Source: Phenylobacterium deserti
GTDB taxonomy: Bacteria; Pseudomonadota; Alphaproteobacteria; Caulobacterales; Caulobacteraceae
Direction: 5' to 3'
Length of the DNA stretch: 64,000 bases
NCBI GenBank assembly: GCA_943332615.1
Contig: CALQQB010000002.1
Span: 124,001-188,000 of the forward strand
Shown: positions 7,432 to 16,265 of the stretch, piece after piece
Layout: each line of letters begins with the position of its first letter
Numbering within the stretch: the first letter of the stretch is position 1
Notes under the pieces: generated by a model
What the model was told of the DNA's origin: nothing
What the model saw: only the letters and a program-made list of their open reading frames with translations
Database searches by the model: none
Made by a program: the position numbers and the translations under genes

Positions 7432-9177
7432 CTACTTCGGCTCGGCGGGATACACCACCGGCAGCACCAGCGCGGTCGGGTGGGCCGCATCCATGAAGAT
7501 CACGTTGGTCGCCACCCGGGGCGTGGCCTTGCCGCCCGCCGCCTCGCCGGTGTTGGGGTTGACGTCGAAGCGCGGCGCATTGGACGAGGTGATGTGCAGG
7601 GCGATGCGGTGGCCCTTCTCGAAGGTGATCGCCGTGGGCCAGAGGTCGATGGTGAGCTTCTCCGGCGCGCCGGGGGTCATCATCTGGATCTGACCTGGCA
7701 GGCGGCCGTTGCGGAAGCGAGCGCGGATCGGGGCGTCCAACACCAGGGCCTCGTAGCCGTCAGGATAGACGTCCACCAGCTTGGCCATGAAGTCGGTGTC
7801 AGGCCCATCGGTCGAAGCATAGAGCTCCACCTTCACCGGGCCGGAGATGGTGACGTCCTTGTCCAGCGGCGGGGTGGCGAACCGCAGGTAGTCGTCACGC
7901 TTGCCGACCTGGCGCTGGTCTTCCGGGCCCCGCTCGAACGTCAGGTTCGCGCCGCCGAAGGTGGGCACGGGCCTGGACGGGTCGAAGCGGTAGCTGGCCT
8001 TTTTCTCGTCCGCGGACGGGGCCTTGGTGGTCAGTTCATCGGCGCCGCCCGGATAGTAGCGCACCTCGCGATAGGCCGGCGGCCAGTTGGCCGAGGCGAG
8101 CATGCGGTTGTTCGGCGACAGCTCGCCCTTCCTGGCGCCGGCCATCATGAAGTAGTGGACCGGCGGCTCGTCCATGATCCCGTTCTGGACGCCCTTCAGC
8201 CAGTAGTCGAACCAGCGGATTTCCTGGTCGCCGCCCAGGGCCAGGCGGTCGTTGCCGGGATAGGCCAGGTCGCCGCTGAGCGGACCGTGGCCGAAGGGAC
8301 CCATCATCAGCTTCTGGTTGCCGCGCGCGCCGGGCGCGCCGTGGTTCTGCAGGAACTCGAAGTTGTCGACGGTGCCGCCGTTGAAGATGTCGTACCAGCC
8401 GCCGACGTGGAAGGTCGGGACGCGGATGTACTGGCGGTTGGCGGTCATGGCGATGCGGTTCCAGCTCACATCGTCCAGGGCGCGACCACGGGTGCGGTTC
8501 AGCACCTCATCTGACACCCCCTGGCCGCGAAGCCAGCCGACCGTGTCCTTGTCCTTAAGCACGCCGCCCGGGTAGCTGTAGGAAAGCCGGTCCGCGGGCG
8601 CCACGACCACATAGTTGGCCACCAGGTGCGGCGGCGCGGCCAGCGCCGCGGAATTGGCGGTGATGCCCAGGGCTGAGCCGCCCGTCATCCCGACCTTGCC
8701 GTTGCTCCAGGACTGGCTGGCAGCCCATTCGACGGCGTCGTAGCCGTCGTCGATATCGTTCTCGAAGGCGGCGTAGAAGCCCTGGCTACGTCCCTTGCCG
8801 CGCACATCCTGGACGACAAACACAAGGCCGGCGTCGGTGTAACGCTTGGCCTGCTCAACGAGACGCTTGCGGTTTTCGTCGCCCTTGGGGTCACGCTCCG
8901 GATCGATCCGGCCGTCCTTGATGTAGGGCGTGCGGCTCATCACCACGGGCCAGGGCCCCGCGCCCGCGGGCTTGAAGACATTGGCGCCCAGCCGCGTGCC
9001 ATCGCGCAGCGCCATATATTCCTCGACCGCGCCCGGAGGCAGGCCGGGCCAGGGCGCGACCGTAGCGGCGGCGGGCGGCTTGGCGATCGGCTTCTTCTGC
9101 GCAAGCCCCGGGCTGGCGGCAGTCACAAAGGTCAGCGCCGCCACCGAGGCGAGCGCGATCTGGCGCAGTCGGATCAT
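7432..9177 (-). CDS. CocE/NonD family alpha/beta hydrolase (X-Pro dipeptidyl-peptidase type)
   Basis: A probably periplasmic serine hydrolase of 581 residues. The start at 9177 is preferred because GGAGGG lies about 11 bases upstream and a signal peptide follows (MIRLRQIALASVAALTFVTA, cut near LAQ). The N-terminal alpha/beta-hydrolase domain has the nucleophile elbow TGGSALG and an RGKGRSQG segment, with a later GPFGHGP that likely carries the catalytic His. The C-terminal jelly-roll is typical of PepX_C. Relatives cleave glutaryl-7-ACA, cocaine esters or X-Pro peptides; the real substrate is unknown. It is divergent from kynU. Confidence 0.88.
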   Translation of the reverse strand: MIRLRQIALASVAALTFVTAASPGLAQKKPIAKPPAAATVAPWPGLPPGAVEEYMALRDGTRLGANVFKPAGAGPWPVVMSRTPYIKDGRIDPERDPKGDENRKRLVEQAKRYTDAGLVFVVQDVRGKGRSQGFYAAFENDIDDGYDAVEWAASQSWSNGKVGMTGGSALGITANSAALAAPPHLVANYVVVAPADRLSYSYPGGVLKDKDTVGWLRGQGVSDEVLNRTRGRALDDVSWNRIAMTANRQYIRVPTFHVGGWYDIFNGGTVDNFEFLQNHGAPGARGNQKLMMGPFGHGPLSGDLAYPGNDRLALGGDQEIRWFDYWLKGVQNGIMDEPPVHYFMMAGARKGELSPNNRMLASANWPPAYREVRYYPGGADELTTKAPSADEKKASYRFDPSRPVPTFGGANLTFERGPEDQRQVGKRDDYLRFATPPLDKDVTISGPVKVELYASTDGPDTDFMAKLVDVYPDGYEALVLDAPIRARFRNGRLPGQIQMMTPGAPEKLTIDLWPTAITFEKGHRIALHITSSNAPRFDVNPNTGEAAGGKATPRVATNVIFMDAAHPTALVLPVVYPAEPK

Positions 9178-9286
9178 CTTGAAAGTCTCCCTCCCACGGG
9201 TCTTGGCGCCCGCCGGTGGATCGCATCTAGCATGCGGTCCCGCCGCGCGTCCTTTCCGGCGCGAAACGTGAACGATAGAAGGCCGC

Positions 9287-10513
9287 ATGAACCGCCGAGA
9301 CGCCGAGGCCCTGGACGCCGCCGACCCCCTGGCCCGATTCCGCGATCGGTTCGATCTGCCAGACGGCTTGATCTACCTCGATGGCAATTCCCTGGGGCCC
9401 CTGCCCCGCACGACCGCGCCGCGGCTGGACGCGCTGGTGCGCCAGGAATGGGGTCGCGACCTGATCGCCAGCTGGAACACCGCCGGCTGGATCGACGCGC
9501 CGCAGCGGGTCGGCGCCAAGATCGCCCGGCTGGTGGGGGCCAAGGCCAACGAGGTCGTGGTCGCCGACTCCACCTCGGTGAACCTGTTCAAGCTGGCGGC
9601 CGGCGCGCTGTCGCTACGGCCCGGCCGGCGCAAGATCGTCACCGAGCGCGGCAACTTCCCCACCGACATCTATGTGCTGGAGGGCCTGGCGGCCCTGGCC
9701 GGCGCGGAACTCGTTGTGGTTCCGACCGATGACTTGGTGGAGGCCATCGACGAGCAGACCGCGCTGGTTGCGCTCACCCACGTCCATTACGCCTCCGGCC
9801 GCCGCTGGGACATGGCGGCCGTCACCGGCGCCGTCCACGCCAAGGGCGCGCTGGCGCTCTGGGACCTGAGCCATACGGCCGGCGCCCTGGCCGGCGAACT
9901 CAACGCGGCCAACGCCGACCTCGCCGTGGGTTGTGGCTATAAGCACCTGAACGGGGGGCCGGGCGCGCCGGCCTTCCTGTTCGTGGCGGAACGGCACCAG
10001 GGCGCGATGCGATCGCCCCTGTCCGGCTGGATGGGCCATGCCGAACCCTTCGCCTTCGAGCCCGGCTTCCGGCCGGCGCCCGACATCCGCGCCCAGCTTT
10101 GCGGCACGCCGCCGATCCTCGCGCTGGCGGCGCTGGAGTGCGGCCTTGACCTGGCGCTGGAGGCCGACGGTCGCGCCGTCGAGGCCAAGGGCCGCGCGCT
10201 CTGTGGCCAGTTCATCGACCTGGTCGAGGCGCGCTGCGCTGGACACGGCCTCAAACTGGTCGGCCCGCGCGACCTGGGCCAGCGCGGCCTGCACGTCGCG
10301 TTCGCCCACCCTGACGCCTACGCCCTGGTCCAGGCGCTGATCGCCCGAGGGGTCGTCGGCGACTTCCGCGACCCCGACATCGCCCGCTTCGGCTTCCCGC
10401 CGCTCTATGTGCGCCACGTAGATGTGTGGGACGCCGTGGAGATTCTGCGCGAGGTGCTGGAGACACGCGCCTGGGATCGACCGCAGTTCCAGCAGCGCGC
10501 AGCGGTGACCTGA
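9287..10513 (+). CDS. kynU: Kynureninase
   Basis: This PLP enzyme hydrolyses kynurenine to anthranilate and alanine in tryptophan breakdown. It has 408 residues, the usual length. Seen: YLDGNSLGPLP (30-40), ADSTSVNLFK (93-102), the cofactor-binding ALWDLSHTAG (D193, H196), and the PLP lysine in CGYKHLNGGPG (K219). The gene is transcribed away from the CocE-type hydrolase with 109 bases between starts, and 72 bases separate it from the following acyl-CoA ligase. No kynA/kynB is in view, so the rest of the pathway lies elsewhere. Confidence 0.93.
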   Translation: MNRRDAEALDAADPLARFRDRFDLPDGLIYLDGNSLGPLPRTTAPRLDALVRQEWGRDLIASWNTAGWIDAPQRVGAKIARLVGAKANEVVVADSTSVNLFKLAAGALSLRPGRRKIVTERGNFPTDIYVLEGLAALAGAELVVVPTDDLVEAIDEQTALVALTHVHYASGRRWDMAAVTGAVHAKGALALWDLSHTAGALAGELNAANADLAVGCGYKHLNGGPGAPAFLFVAERHQGAMRSPLSGWMGHAEPFAFEPGFRPAPDIRAQLCGTPPILALAALECGLDLALEADGRAVEAKGRALCGQFIDLVEARCAGHGLKLVGPRDLGQRGLHVAFAHPDAYALVQALIARGVVGDFRDPDIARFGFPPLYVRHVDVWDAVEILREVLETRAWDRPQFQQRAAVT

Positions 10514-10585
10514 CGGTCCAGCCTTGCTAGCGTCGCCCCGAGACGGGCGGCATCAAGGCCCGCGCCACAAACCTCAGGGCCGGGC

Positions 10586-12142
10586 ATGACCGACAGTATC
10601 CAGCTTCTCATCGATATCCCGCGCGTCCACGGCGCGCATCGCGGCGACAAGGTCGCGGTGGCCTTCGAGGGCCGGGAGCTGACCTATGCCGAGTTGGACC
10701 GGCGCTCGGACCAGGTGGCCGCCATGCTGCAGGGCATCGGCGTCGCGCCCGGCGACCGGATCGCCTGGCTGGGGCGGCCGACCGAGGCCTGGTTCGAAAT
10801 CTTCTTCGGCGTCGCCAAGGCTCGCGCCTGTTTCGCTCCGATCAACTCCCGCCTGGCCGTGCCGGAAGTCGCCTTCATCCTGAAGGACAGCGGCGCGAAC
10901 ATCTTCTTCGTCAGCCCCGAATTCATGGCCCCGGCCGCCGAGGTTCTGAAGCTGATCGACCGACCCATCGAAGTCATCGAGGTCGGCGGCCCGACGCCGG
11001 AGGCCACCCGCTACGAGGCCCTGCGGGACGCCGCCGGGACCCCGGAGCTGGAACAGCCCCGCGCCGACGACGATGTCTTGCAACTCTACACGTCCGGCAC
11101 CACCGGCCTGCCCAAGGGCGTCCGGCTGTCCAACGCCAACTACACGGCCTTCCTGCAACTGCGGCTGGTGGTGGAGGGCTTCGACTACGGCGCCGACGAC
11201 ACGGTGCTGATCCTGATGCCGATGTTCCACGTGGCTGGAACCAACATCAGCTTCTCGGGCCTGGCCGCCGGGGGACGGATCGTGCTGCAGGCCGAGTTCG
11301 CGCCGGCCCGGGTGCTGGAGACCATCGCCGCCGAGCGGGTGGCCCACGCCTTCCTGGCGCCGGTGATGATCAACGCCCTGCTGCAGACGCCGGGCGTGGA
11401 GACCACAGACTTTTCCAGCATGCGGACGGTGAGCTATGGCGCCTCACCGATCTCCGAGGCGGTGCTGACCAAGGCGACGGCCACCTTCGGCTGCGGCTTC
11501 ATCCAGTTCTACGGCATGACGGAGACCACCGGGGCCGGCACCACCCTCGCGCCCTCCGAGCACCGGGGCGAACTGATGCGCGCCTGCGGGCGCCCCTGGG
11601 CGACGCTGGAGGCCCGGATCGCCGACGAGGACGGGAACGAGGTCGCGGTGGGCGAGATTGGCGAGATCGAGATCCGCGGACCGATCGTCATGGCCGGATA
11701 CTGGAACCGCCCAGAAGCTACCGCCGAGACCATTCGCCCGGACGGCTGGCTGCGCACCGGCGACGCCGGGTTCATGGACAAGGATGGGTTCTTCTTCGTC
11801 CACGACCGGGTGAAGGACATGATCGTGTCGGGCGGCGAGAACGTCTATCCGGCCGAGGTGGAGAACGCGATCCTGGGCTGCCCGGGCGTGGCCGACGCCG
11901 CCGTCATCGGCGTGCCCGACGACCGCTGGGGCGAGGCGGTGAAAGCCATCGTGGTGGCCGCGCCGGGCGCGTCGCCGTCCGCCGCCGACATCATCGCCTA
12001 CGCCCGCCACCGGATCGCCGGCTTCAAGGCGCCAAAGACCGTGGACTTCATCGACGCCCTGCCCCGCAACCCGTCCGGCAAGGTGCTGCGGCGCGAACTG
12101 CGCAAGCCCTATTGGGAGGGGCGCGACCGCAAGGTCGGCTAA
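10586..12142 (+). CDS. Acyl-CoA synthetase (class I adenylate-forming, AMP-dependent)
   Basis: It activates a carboxylic acid through an acyl-AMP to a CoA thioester. At 518 residues it is full length. Motifs in order: LYTSGTTGLPKGV (A3 P-loop), YGMTETTG (A5), GDAGFMDKDGFFFVHDRVKDMI (A7-A8 hinge region), and PSGKVLRREL with the catalytic lysine near the C-terminus. It resembles FadD3/FadD13-like or aromatic-acid ligases, but substrate chain length cannot be judged. It follows kynU in the same direction. Its stop overlaps by four bases the stop of the opposing GST gene. Confidence 0.9.
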   Translation: MTDSIQLLIDIPRVHGAHRGDKVAVAFEGRELTYAELDRRSDQVAAMLQGIGVAPGDRIAWLGRPTEAWFEIFFGVAKARACFAPINSRLAVPEVAFILKDSGANIFFVSPEFMAPAAEVLKLIDRPIEVIEVGGPTPEATRYEALRDAAGTPELEQPRADDDVLQLYTSGTTGLPKGVRLSNANYTAFLQLRLVVEGFDYGADDTVLILMPMFHVAGTNISFSGLAAGGRIVLQAEFAPARVLETIAAERVAHAFLAPVMINALLQTPGVETTDFSSMRTVSYGASPISEAVLTKATATFGCGFIQFYGMTETTGAGTTLAPSEHRGELMRACGRPWATLEARIADEDGNEVAVGEIGEIEIRGPIVMAGYWNRPEATAETIRPDGWLRTGDAGFMDKDGFFFVHDRVKDMIVSGGENVYPAEVENAILGCPGVADAAVIGVPDDRWGEAVKAIVVAAPGASPSAADIIAYARHRIAGFKAPKTVDFIDALPRNPSGKVLRRELRKPYWEGRDRKVG

Positions 12143-12753
12143 GCGCTCGCCGCGGCGCTCGGCCGGGCCTTCACGCGTTGGAACCAGGCGTTCACCTTGG
12201 TGAACTTCGGATCCAGCGGTTGGCCGACCTGGCCCCCGAAGTCGAGGAACGCGAAGAGGAGGATGTCGGCCAGGGTAAAGCGGGCGCCCGCCAGCCAGTC
12301 GCCGGACAGGTGCGCCTCCATCCACTCCAGGCCATCCTGGGCCACCAGCTTCAGGCCCGGCGCCGCTTCCGGCAGGCAGCGCAGCCGGCTCTGGAACATC
12401 GGCAGCCCCTCGCCGAAGCGGAAGCCGTTGGCCAGCGGCTCACAGACCTTGAGGTCCATGCGGCGGGTCCACATGCGGGTCTCGGCGCGTTCCTCGGGCG
12501 TCGCGCCGATCAGCGCGGGGCTGGGGAACTTCTCTTCCAGGTACTCGCAGATGGCGAGGATTTCGGCGACGAAGGCGCCATTGTCGAGTTCCAGCGCCGG
12601 GGTCTGGCCGGATGGATTCTTCGACAGGAACGGCTCCTGCCGGTTCTCGCCCGCGCGCAGATCGACCGTCACGCGCTCGATATCGACGCCCTTCTCGGCC
12701 AGGAACATGTTCACGACGCGCGGATTGGGGCCGATCGAATTGTAGAGCTTCAC
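12139..12753 (-). CDS. Glutathione S-transferase family protein
   Basis: A cytosolic thiol transferase of 204 residues. The N-terminal thioredoxin fold begins MKLYNSIGPNPRVVNMFLAEKG and has the glutathione-binding cis-Pro segment SGQTPALEL. The C-terminal all-helical domain includes the conserved FTLADILLFAFL (N-capping box and hydrophobic staple). The substrate is unknown; the setting beside acyl-CoA ligase and flavin monooxygenases suggests detoxification or catabolism. It converges on the acyl-CoA synthetase with a four-base stop overlap. Confidence 0.9.
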   Translation of the reverse strand: MKLYNSIGPNPRVVNMFLAEKGVDIERVTVDLRAGENRQEPFLSKNPSGQTPALELDNGAFVAEILAICEYLEEKFPSPALIGATPEERAETRMWTRRMDLKVCEPLANGFRFGEGLPMFQSRLRCLPEAAPGLKLVAQDGLEWMEAHLSGDWLAGARFTLADILLFAFLDFGGQVGQPLDPKFTKVNAWFQRVKARPSAAASA

Positions 12754-12855
12754 TTTGGGGTTCCCTTCCCTGATCTCGTCTTCGTGAGTGATGTTACGCC
12801 CGGATACGCCCCGAAGGGTGGAATGAGTGGCCCTCTAAGCGTATAACGCAGCGTC

Positions 12856-13107
12856 ATGACAGAGCGCAGTTTCCGACAGGATCTGACGGGCTCCGCTGAG
12901 AGCCTAGACGATCTGCTGGCGCGCCTGAAGGCAGACCTCTCGCAACCGCGGCCAAAGCTCACGCCCCGGCCGGGCCGCCGTTGGTTCCGCCCGCCGGACG
13001 CCGATCATTTCGCCATCTCGCGCGGCCCCAAAGGCGGCCTCGGGGGCGCGGAGGCTCCGCTGCCGAAGGCCGATCCCCCGCCCGCCGAGTGCTACACGCC
13101 CGGCTGA
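12856..13107 (+). CDS. Small hypothetical protein, Pro-rich
   Basis: An 83-residue reading frame with no recognised domain. It begins MTERSFRQDLTGSAESLDDLLARLKADL, a plausible amphipathic helix, then becomes rich in Pro, Gly and Arg. It starts about 100 bases from the divergent GST gene. Coding capacity is plausible from the helix-like N-terminus, but a chance frame in GC-rich DNA cannot be excluded. Confidence 0.4.
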   Translation: MTERSFRQDLTGSAESLDDLLARLKADLSQPRPKLTPRPGRRWFRPPDADHFAISRGPKGGLGGAEAPLPKADPPPAECYTPG

Positions 13108-13262
13108 GGCTTCGGCCGCAGCGAGAACGTCGAGGCCACGACGGCGGTGAAGGCGATCCAGCCCCATCTGGGGACGATACGGAACGGGGGGTTCGATCGC
13201 ATCGCGGCAATTCTCACTTACGAATGTAAATTCGATTAAGTCTACATGTATAAGTCAAGTCG

Positions 13263-14753
13263 TCACGCGGCGAGTTTCTCGACCTTCTTGCCGACCGCGC
13301 CGACGCGGTTGGTGAACCTGAGCGTCCCATCGTCCAGCTTCGCGTAGCGCAGGTTCATCAGGTCCTTGGCGTAGTTCTGGTCCAGCCGCCACGGCGCGCG
13401 GTCGCCCTGCTTGGGCCACTTCGCCATGGCGCGCTGGACGTAGCCCGACGAGAAGTCGAGCCAAGGCGTCGGCGTGATCTCACCATCGCTGTTCACCGGC
13501 GTGGCCTGGCGCAGGCCGGTCTTCTTCATGTGGTTGAGGACCCGGCAGACGAACTCGCAGGTCAGGTCGCACTTCAGCGTCCACGAGGCGTTGGTGTAGC
13601 CGAAGGCCGAGGCCATGTTCGGAACGCCCTCGTACATGATGCCCTTGTAGCCGAAGGTCTGCGACGGCAGCACCGGACGGCCGTCGACGCTGACCTCCAT
13701 GCCGTTCCACACCTGCAGGACGAGGCCGGTGGCGGAGACGACGATGTCGGCGTCCAGGGTCTGGCCGGACGTCAGCTGGATGCCCGCCTCGGTGAAGGTC
13801 TCGATGTGGTCGGTGACCACCTGGGCGCGGCCAGCCTTGATCTGGAGGAACATGTCGGCGTCCGGCACCAGGCACAGCCGCTGGTCCCAGGGATTGTAGG
13901 TGGGCGTGAAGTGCTTATCGACGTCGTAGTCGGGGCCCAGCTGCTCGCGCACCATCTTCAGGATATTGGCCTTCACGGCGGCGGGCTTCTCGCGGGCCAG
14001 CTTGAAGAAGTACATGCCGCCCAGCACGTTGCGGGCGCGGACGATGTCGTAGGCCAGCTGGCCAGGCAGCCACTTGCGCAGCCAGTTGGCCATGGCGTCC
14101 TCGGCCGGCCGGGAGACCACGTAGGTCGGTGAGCGCTGCAGCATGGTGACCTGGGCGGCGGTCTTGGCCATCTCCGGCACCAGGGTCACCGCGGTGGCGC
14201 CCGAGCCGATCACAACGACCTGCTTGCCCGCATAGTCGAGGCCCTCGGGCCAATTCTGCGGGTGGACCAGGGTTCCCTGGAAGCGGTCCAGGCCGGGGTA
14301 CTCCGGGGTGAAGCCGCCTTCGTAGGAATAGTAGCCGCCGCAGAGGAACAGGAAGTTGGCGGTGAAGCTCTGCAGCTTGCCGCCGACCTCGGCCTCCACC
14401 GTCCACCGCGCGTCCTCGCTGGACCAGGCGGCGCGCTTGACCCTATGGCCGTAGCGGATGTGGCGGTCGATGCCGTTCTCGGTCGCCGTGTCGCGGACAT
14501 ACTTCAGGATCGAGGGGCCGTCGGCGATGGCCTTGGCCTCGCGCCAGGGCTTGAAGGCATAGCCCAGGGTGTACATGTCGCTGTCCGAGCGGATGCCGGG
14601 ATAGCGGAACAGGTCCCAGGTGCCGCCGATGGCCTCGCGGCCTTCCAGGATCATGTAGGCGCGGTCCGGGCAGGCGGTCTGCAGGTGATAGCCCGCGCCG
14701 ATGCCGGACAGGCCAGCTCCCACGATCAGCACATCGACGTGTTCGTTGGCCAT
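13263..14753 (-). CDS. Flavin-containing monooxygenase (Baeyer-Villiger/FMO class B)
   Basis: An FAD- and NADPH-dependent monooxygenase of 496 residues. FAD motif GAGLSG is at 12-17, the FMO/BVMO fingerprint FxGxxxHxxxWP matches FQGTLVHPQNWP (158-169), and the NADPH Rossmann motif GSGATA is at 183-188. The closest style is the group annotated as NAD(P)/FAD monooxygenases of the EthA/trimethylamine-monooxygenase kind. It probably oxidises ketones, sulfides or amines, with substrate unknown. About 80 bases separate its start from the phosphotransferase gene upstream, so it may belong to that transcript. Confidence 0.9.
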   Translation of the reverse strand: MANEHVDVLIVGAGLSGIGAGYHLQTACPDRAYMILEGREAIGGTWDLFRYPGIRSDSDMYTLGYAFKPWREAKAIADGPSILKYVRDTATENGIDRHIRYGHRVKRAAWSSEDARWTVEAEVGGKLQSFTANFLFLCGGYYSYEGGFTPEYPGLDRFQGTLVHPQNWPEGLDYAGKQVVVIGSGATAVTLVPEMAKTAAQVTMLQRSPTYVVSRPAEDAMANWLRKWLPGQLAYDIVRARNVLGGMYFFKLAREKPAAVKANILKMVREQLGPDYDVDKHFTPTYNPWDQRLCLVPDADMFLQIKAGRAQVVTDHIETFTEAGIQLTSGQTLDADIVVSATGLVLQVWNGMEVSVDGRPVLPSQTFGYKGIMYEGVPNMASAFGYTNASWTLKCDLTCEFVCRVLNHMKKTGLRQATPVNSDGEITPTPWLDFSSGYVQRAMAKWPKQGDRAPWRLDQNYAKDLMNLRYAKLDDGTLRFTNRVGAVGKKVEKLAA

Positions 14754-14835
14754 GAGGTCCCGTCCGTTTCTATGGCCGCTCCATAACTGATCAGCGTTCA
14801 GATACCAACAACCATGGCCGCTCTCCCGCCTGGGC

Positions 14836-15912
14836 CTAGCCCAGGCGGCTCAGCGCATCGTGGTCGGCGATATGGTCGGCGGCCGAGCCCAGCATCTGCA
14901 TGAACATGTCGTCGCCCCGGGCGGTGCGGACCACGATCATCGAGGCGAAGAAGGCGGTGAGGAACAGCTGGAAGCCGCCCTGGCCGTAGTGGCGCGCGAG
15001 GTCGGGCTGCGCGTAGCCGGTGACGCCGAGGTTCGTCAGCGTGCGGTGGTAGAGCGCCAGTAGCTCCGGCTCAGCCGCGCGGCGGGCCTCGGGCGTCAGG
15101 GCGCCGGCCAGGAAGTAGGCGACGTCGGTGGCCCCGGCGGCATAGGCGAAGGACTGCCAGTCCAGCACCGTGATGGGCCGTCCGCCGGCCGCCGTGCCGA
15201 ACATCATGTTGTCCGGTCGGAAGTCGTGGTGCGCCAGGCAGCGCGGGCCGTCGTGCAGCGCGCCATAGGCGCCCCAGCGCGCCGTGAGCGCCTCGCCCAC
15301 CTCGATCCAGTGCGGCTTGAGGCGCTCGGCATAGCGCTCGCGGAAGCCTTGCCAGAGGGCCGTCACCAGGTCGGGAGTGACCGTGCTGGCCGGCGCGGAC
15401 TTGGCCCCAGAGACCCAGGGCAGGTCCTCAAGGCCGTCGTCGTCCCAGTGGGAGGCGTGCAGGCGGGCCGCCTGTTCGACCGCAAGGCGCGCCTGGTCGA
15501 GGGTGACGCCCTTCAGCTGGTCACCCTGCTCGGCGGGCGACAGGTCCTCCATCATCAGCACGAACTCGCCGCTGGCGTCGTCGGCGTCGGTGAAGAAACA
15601 GCGCGGGGTGGAGACCAGGGCCCCAGCGGCGAGAGTCTTGTAGAAGTTCACCTCGCGGACGTAGTTGCCCAGCATCACACCGGTGCGGCGGCTGTCCTCG
15701 TCGGGCGACGGGAACTTGCCCACGATGGAGGTTGGCGCGCCCTCCCCGCCCCGCGCGTAGCGAAGTTTGAAGCGGACGCTTTCGCCGATCTGGCCCGAGC
15801 CGACGTTGGCCGCGTCGAAGGACGCCACCACCGCGTCCACGCCGCCGGCTTGCAGCACGCGGGTCAGCCAGTCGGCGTCGACGGCGCGGGGGCGCCTGAT
15901 GTCCGGACTCAT
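14836..15912 (-). CDS. Phosphotransferase family protein (APH/ecdysteroid-kinase-like)
   Basis: A kinase-fold protein of 358 residues that would phosphorylate a small hydroxyl compound. The start at 15912 is chosen because it overlaps the upstream stop (ATGA), typical of translational coupling. Seen: the catalytic loop CLAHHDFRPDNMMFG (HxDxxxxN) and metal-binding VLDWQSF. Such genes are common beside acyl-CoA dehydrogenases and steroid or terpenoid catabolism genes in Caulobacterales and Sphingomonads. It is the last gene of a three-gene run with the NTF2-like and flavin monooxygenase genes. Substrate unknown. Confidence 0.85.
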   Translation of the reverse strand: MSPDIRRPRAVDADWLTRVLQAGGVDAVVASFDAANVGSGQIGESVRFKLRYARGGEGAPTSIVGKFPSPDEDSRRTGVMLGNYVREVNFYKTLAAGALVSTPRCFFTDADDASGEFVLMMEDLSPAEQGDQLKGVTLDQARLAVEQAARLHASHWDDDGLEDLPWVSGAKSAPASTVTPDLVTALWQGFRERYAERLKPHWIEVGEALTARWGAYGALHDGPRCLAHHDFRPDNMMFGTAAGGRPITVLDWQSFAYAAGATDVAYFLAGALTPEARRAAEPELLALYHRTLTNLGVTGYAQPDLARHYGQGGFQLFLTAFFASMIVVRTARGDDMFMQMLGSAADHIADHDALSRLG

Positions 15913-16262
15913 GCGGGCATCTGGTGGACGTAGACCTCGTTCAGCGCGATGCGGTCGCCGTCGAGGATCACCAGATCGAAGCCGCGCATCCGGCCGCCCG
16001 ATCCGCCCGGCCCGATCTCGCAGTACCACCGGCCGCAGAAGCCGCCGGGAATCGGCCAGGTCTCGTCGGGCGTGTAGGTCATGGACGGCGTCGCGGCGAA
16101 GAGACCGGTCAGGTACGTGGCGAGTTGCGCCTGTCCGGTGATGCCGGCAGCCGTCTGCGGGTCCTTGTAGACGCAGTCGTCGGTGTAGAAGGCGCAGAGC
16201 CGCGGCACGTCCTTGTCGGACCAGGCCTGAAGCCAGCGGGCGTTGAAGTCGGCGATATCCAC
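15909..16262 (-). CDS. NTF2-like / SnoaL-like protein
   Basis: A compact alpha+beta-barrel protein of 117 residues. It begins MDIADFNARWLQAWSDKDVPRLCAFYTDDC, the standard NTF2-like opening helix with a WxxxD pattern, and ends ALNEVYVHQ. Relatives are polyketide cyclases, steroid isomerase-like enzymes or ligand-binding proteins; residues here do not decide. It overlaps the phosphotransferase start by four bases and lies three bases after the monooxygenase stop, so co-translation is likely. Confidence 0.8.
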   Translation of the reverse strand: MDIADFNARWLQAWSDKDVPRLCAFYTDDCVYKDPQTAAGITGQAQLATYLTGLFAATPSMTYTPDETWPIPGGFCGRWYCEIGPGGSGGRMRGFDLVILDGDRIALNEVYVHQMPA

Positions 16263-16265
16263 GGC

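Noticed and set aside
12154..12846. Long plus-strand frames across the GST gene
   Set aside because: They are shadows of the GST, which has intact thioredoxin and helical domains on the minus strand.
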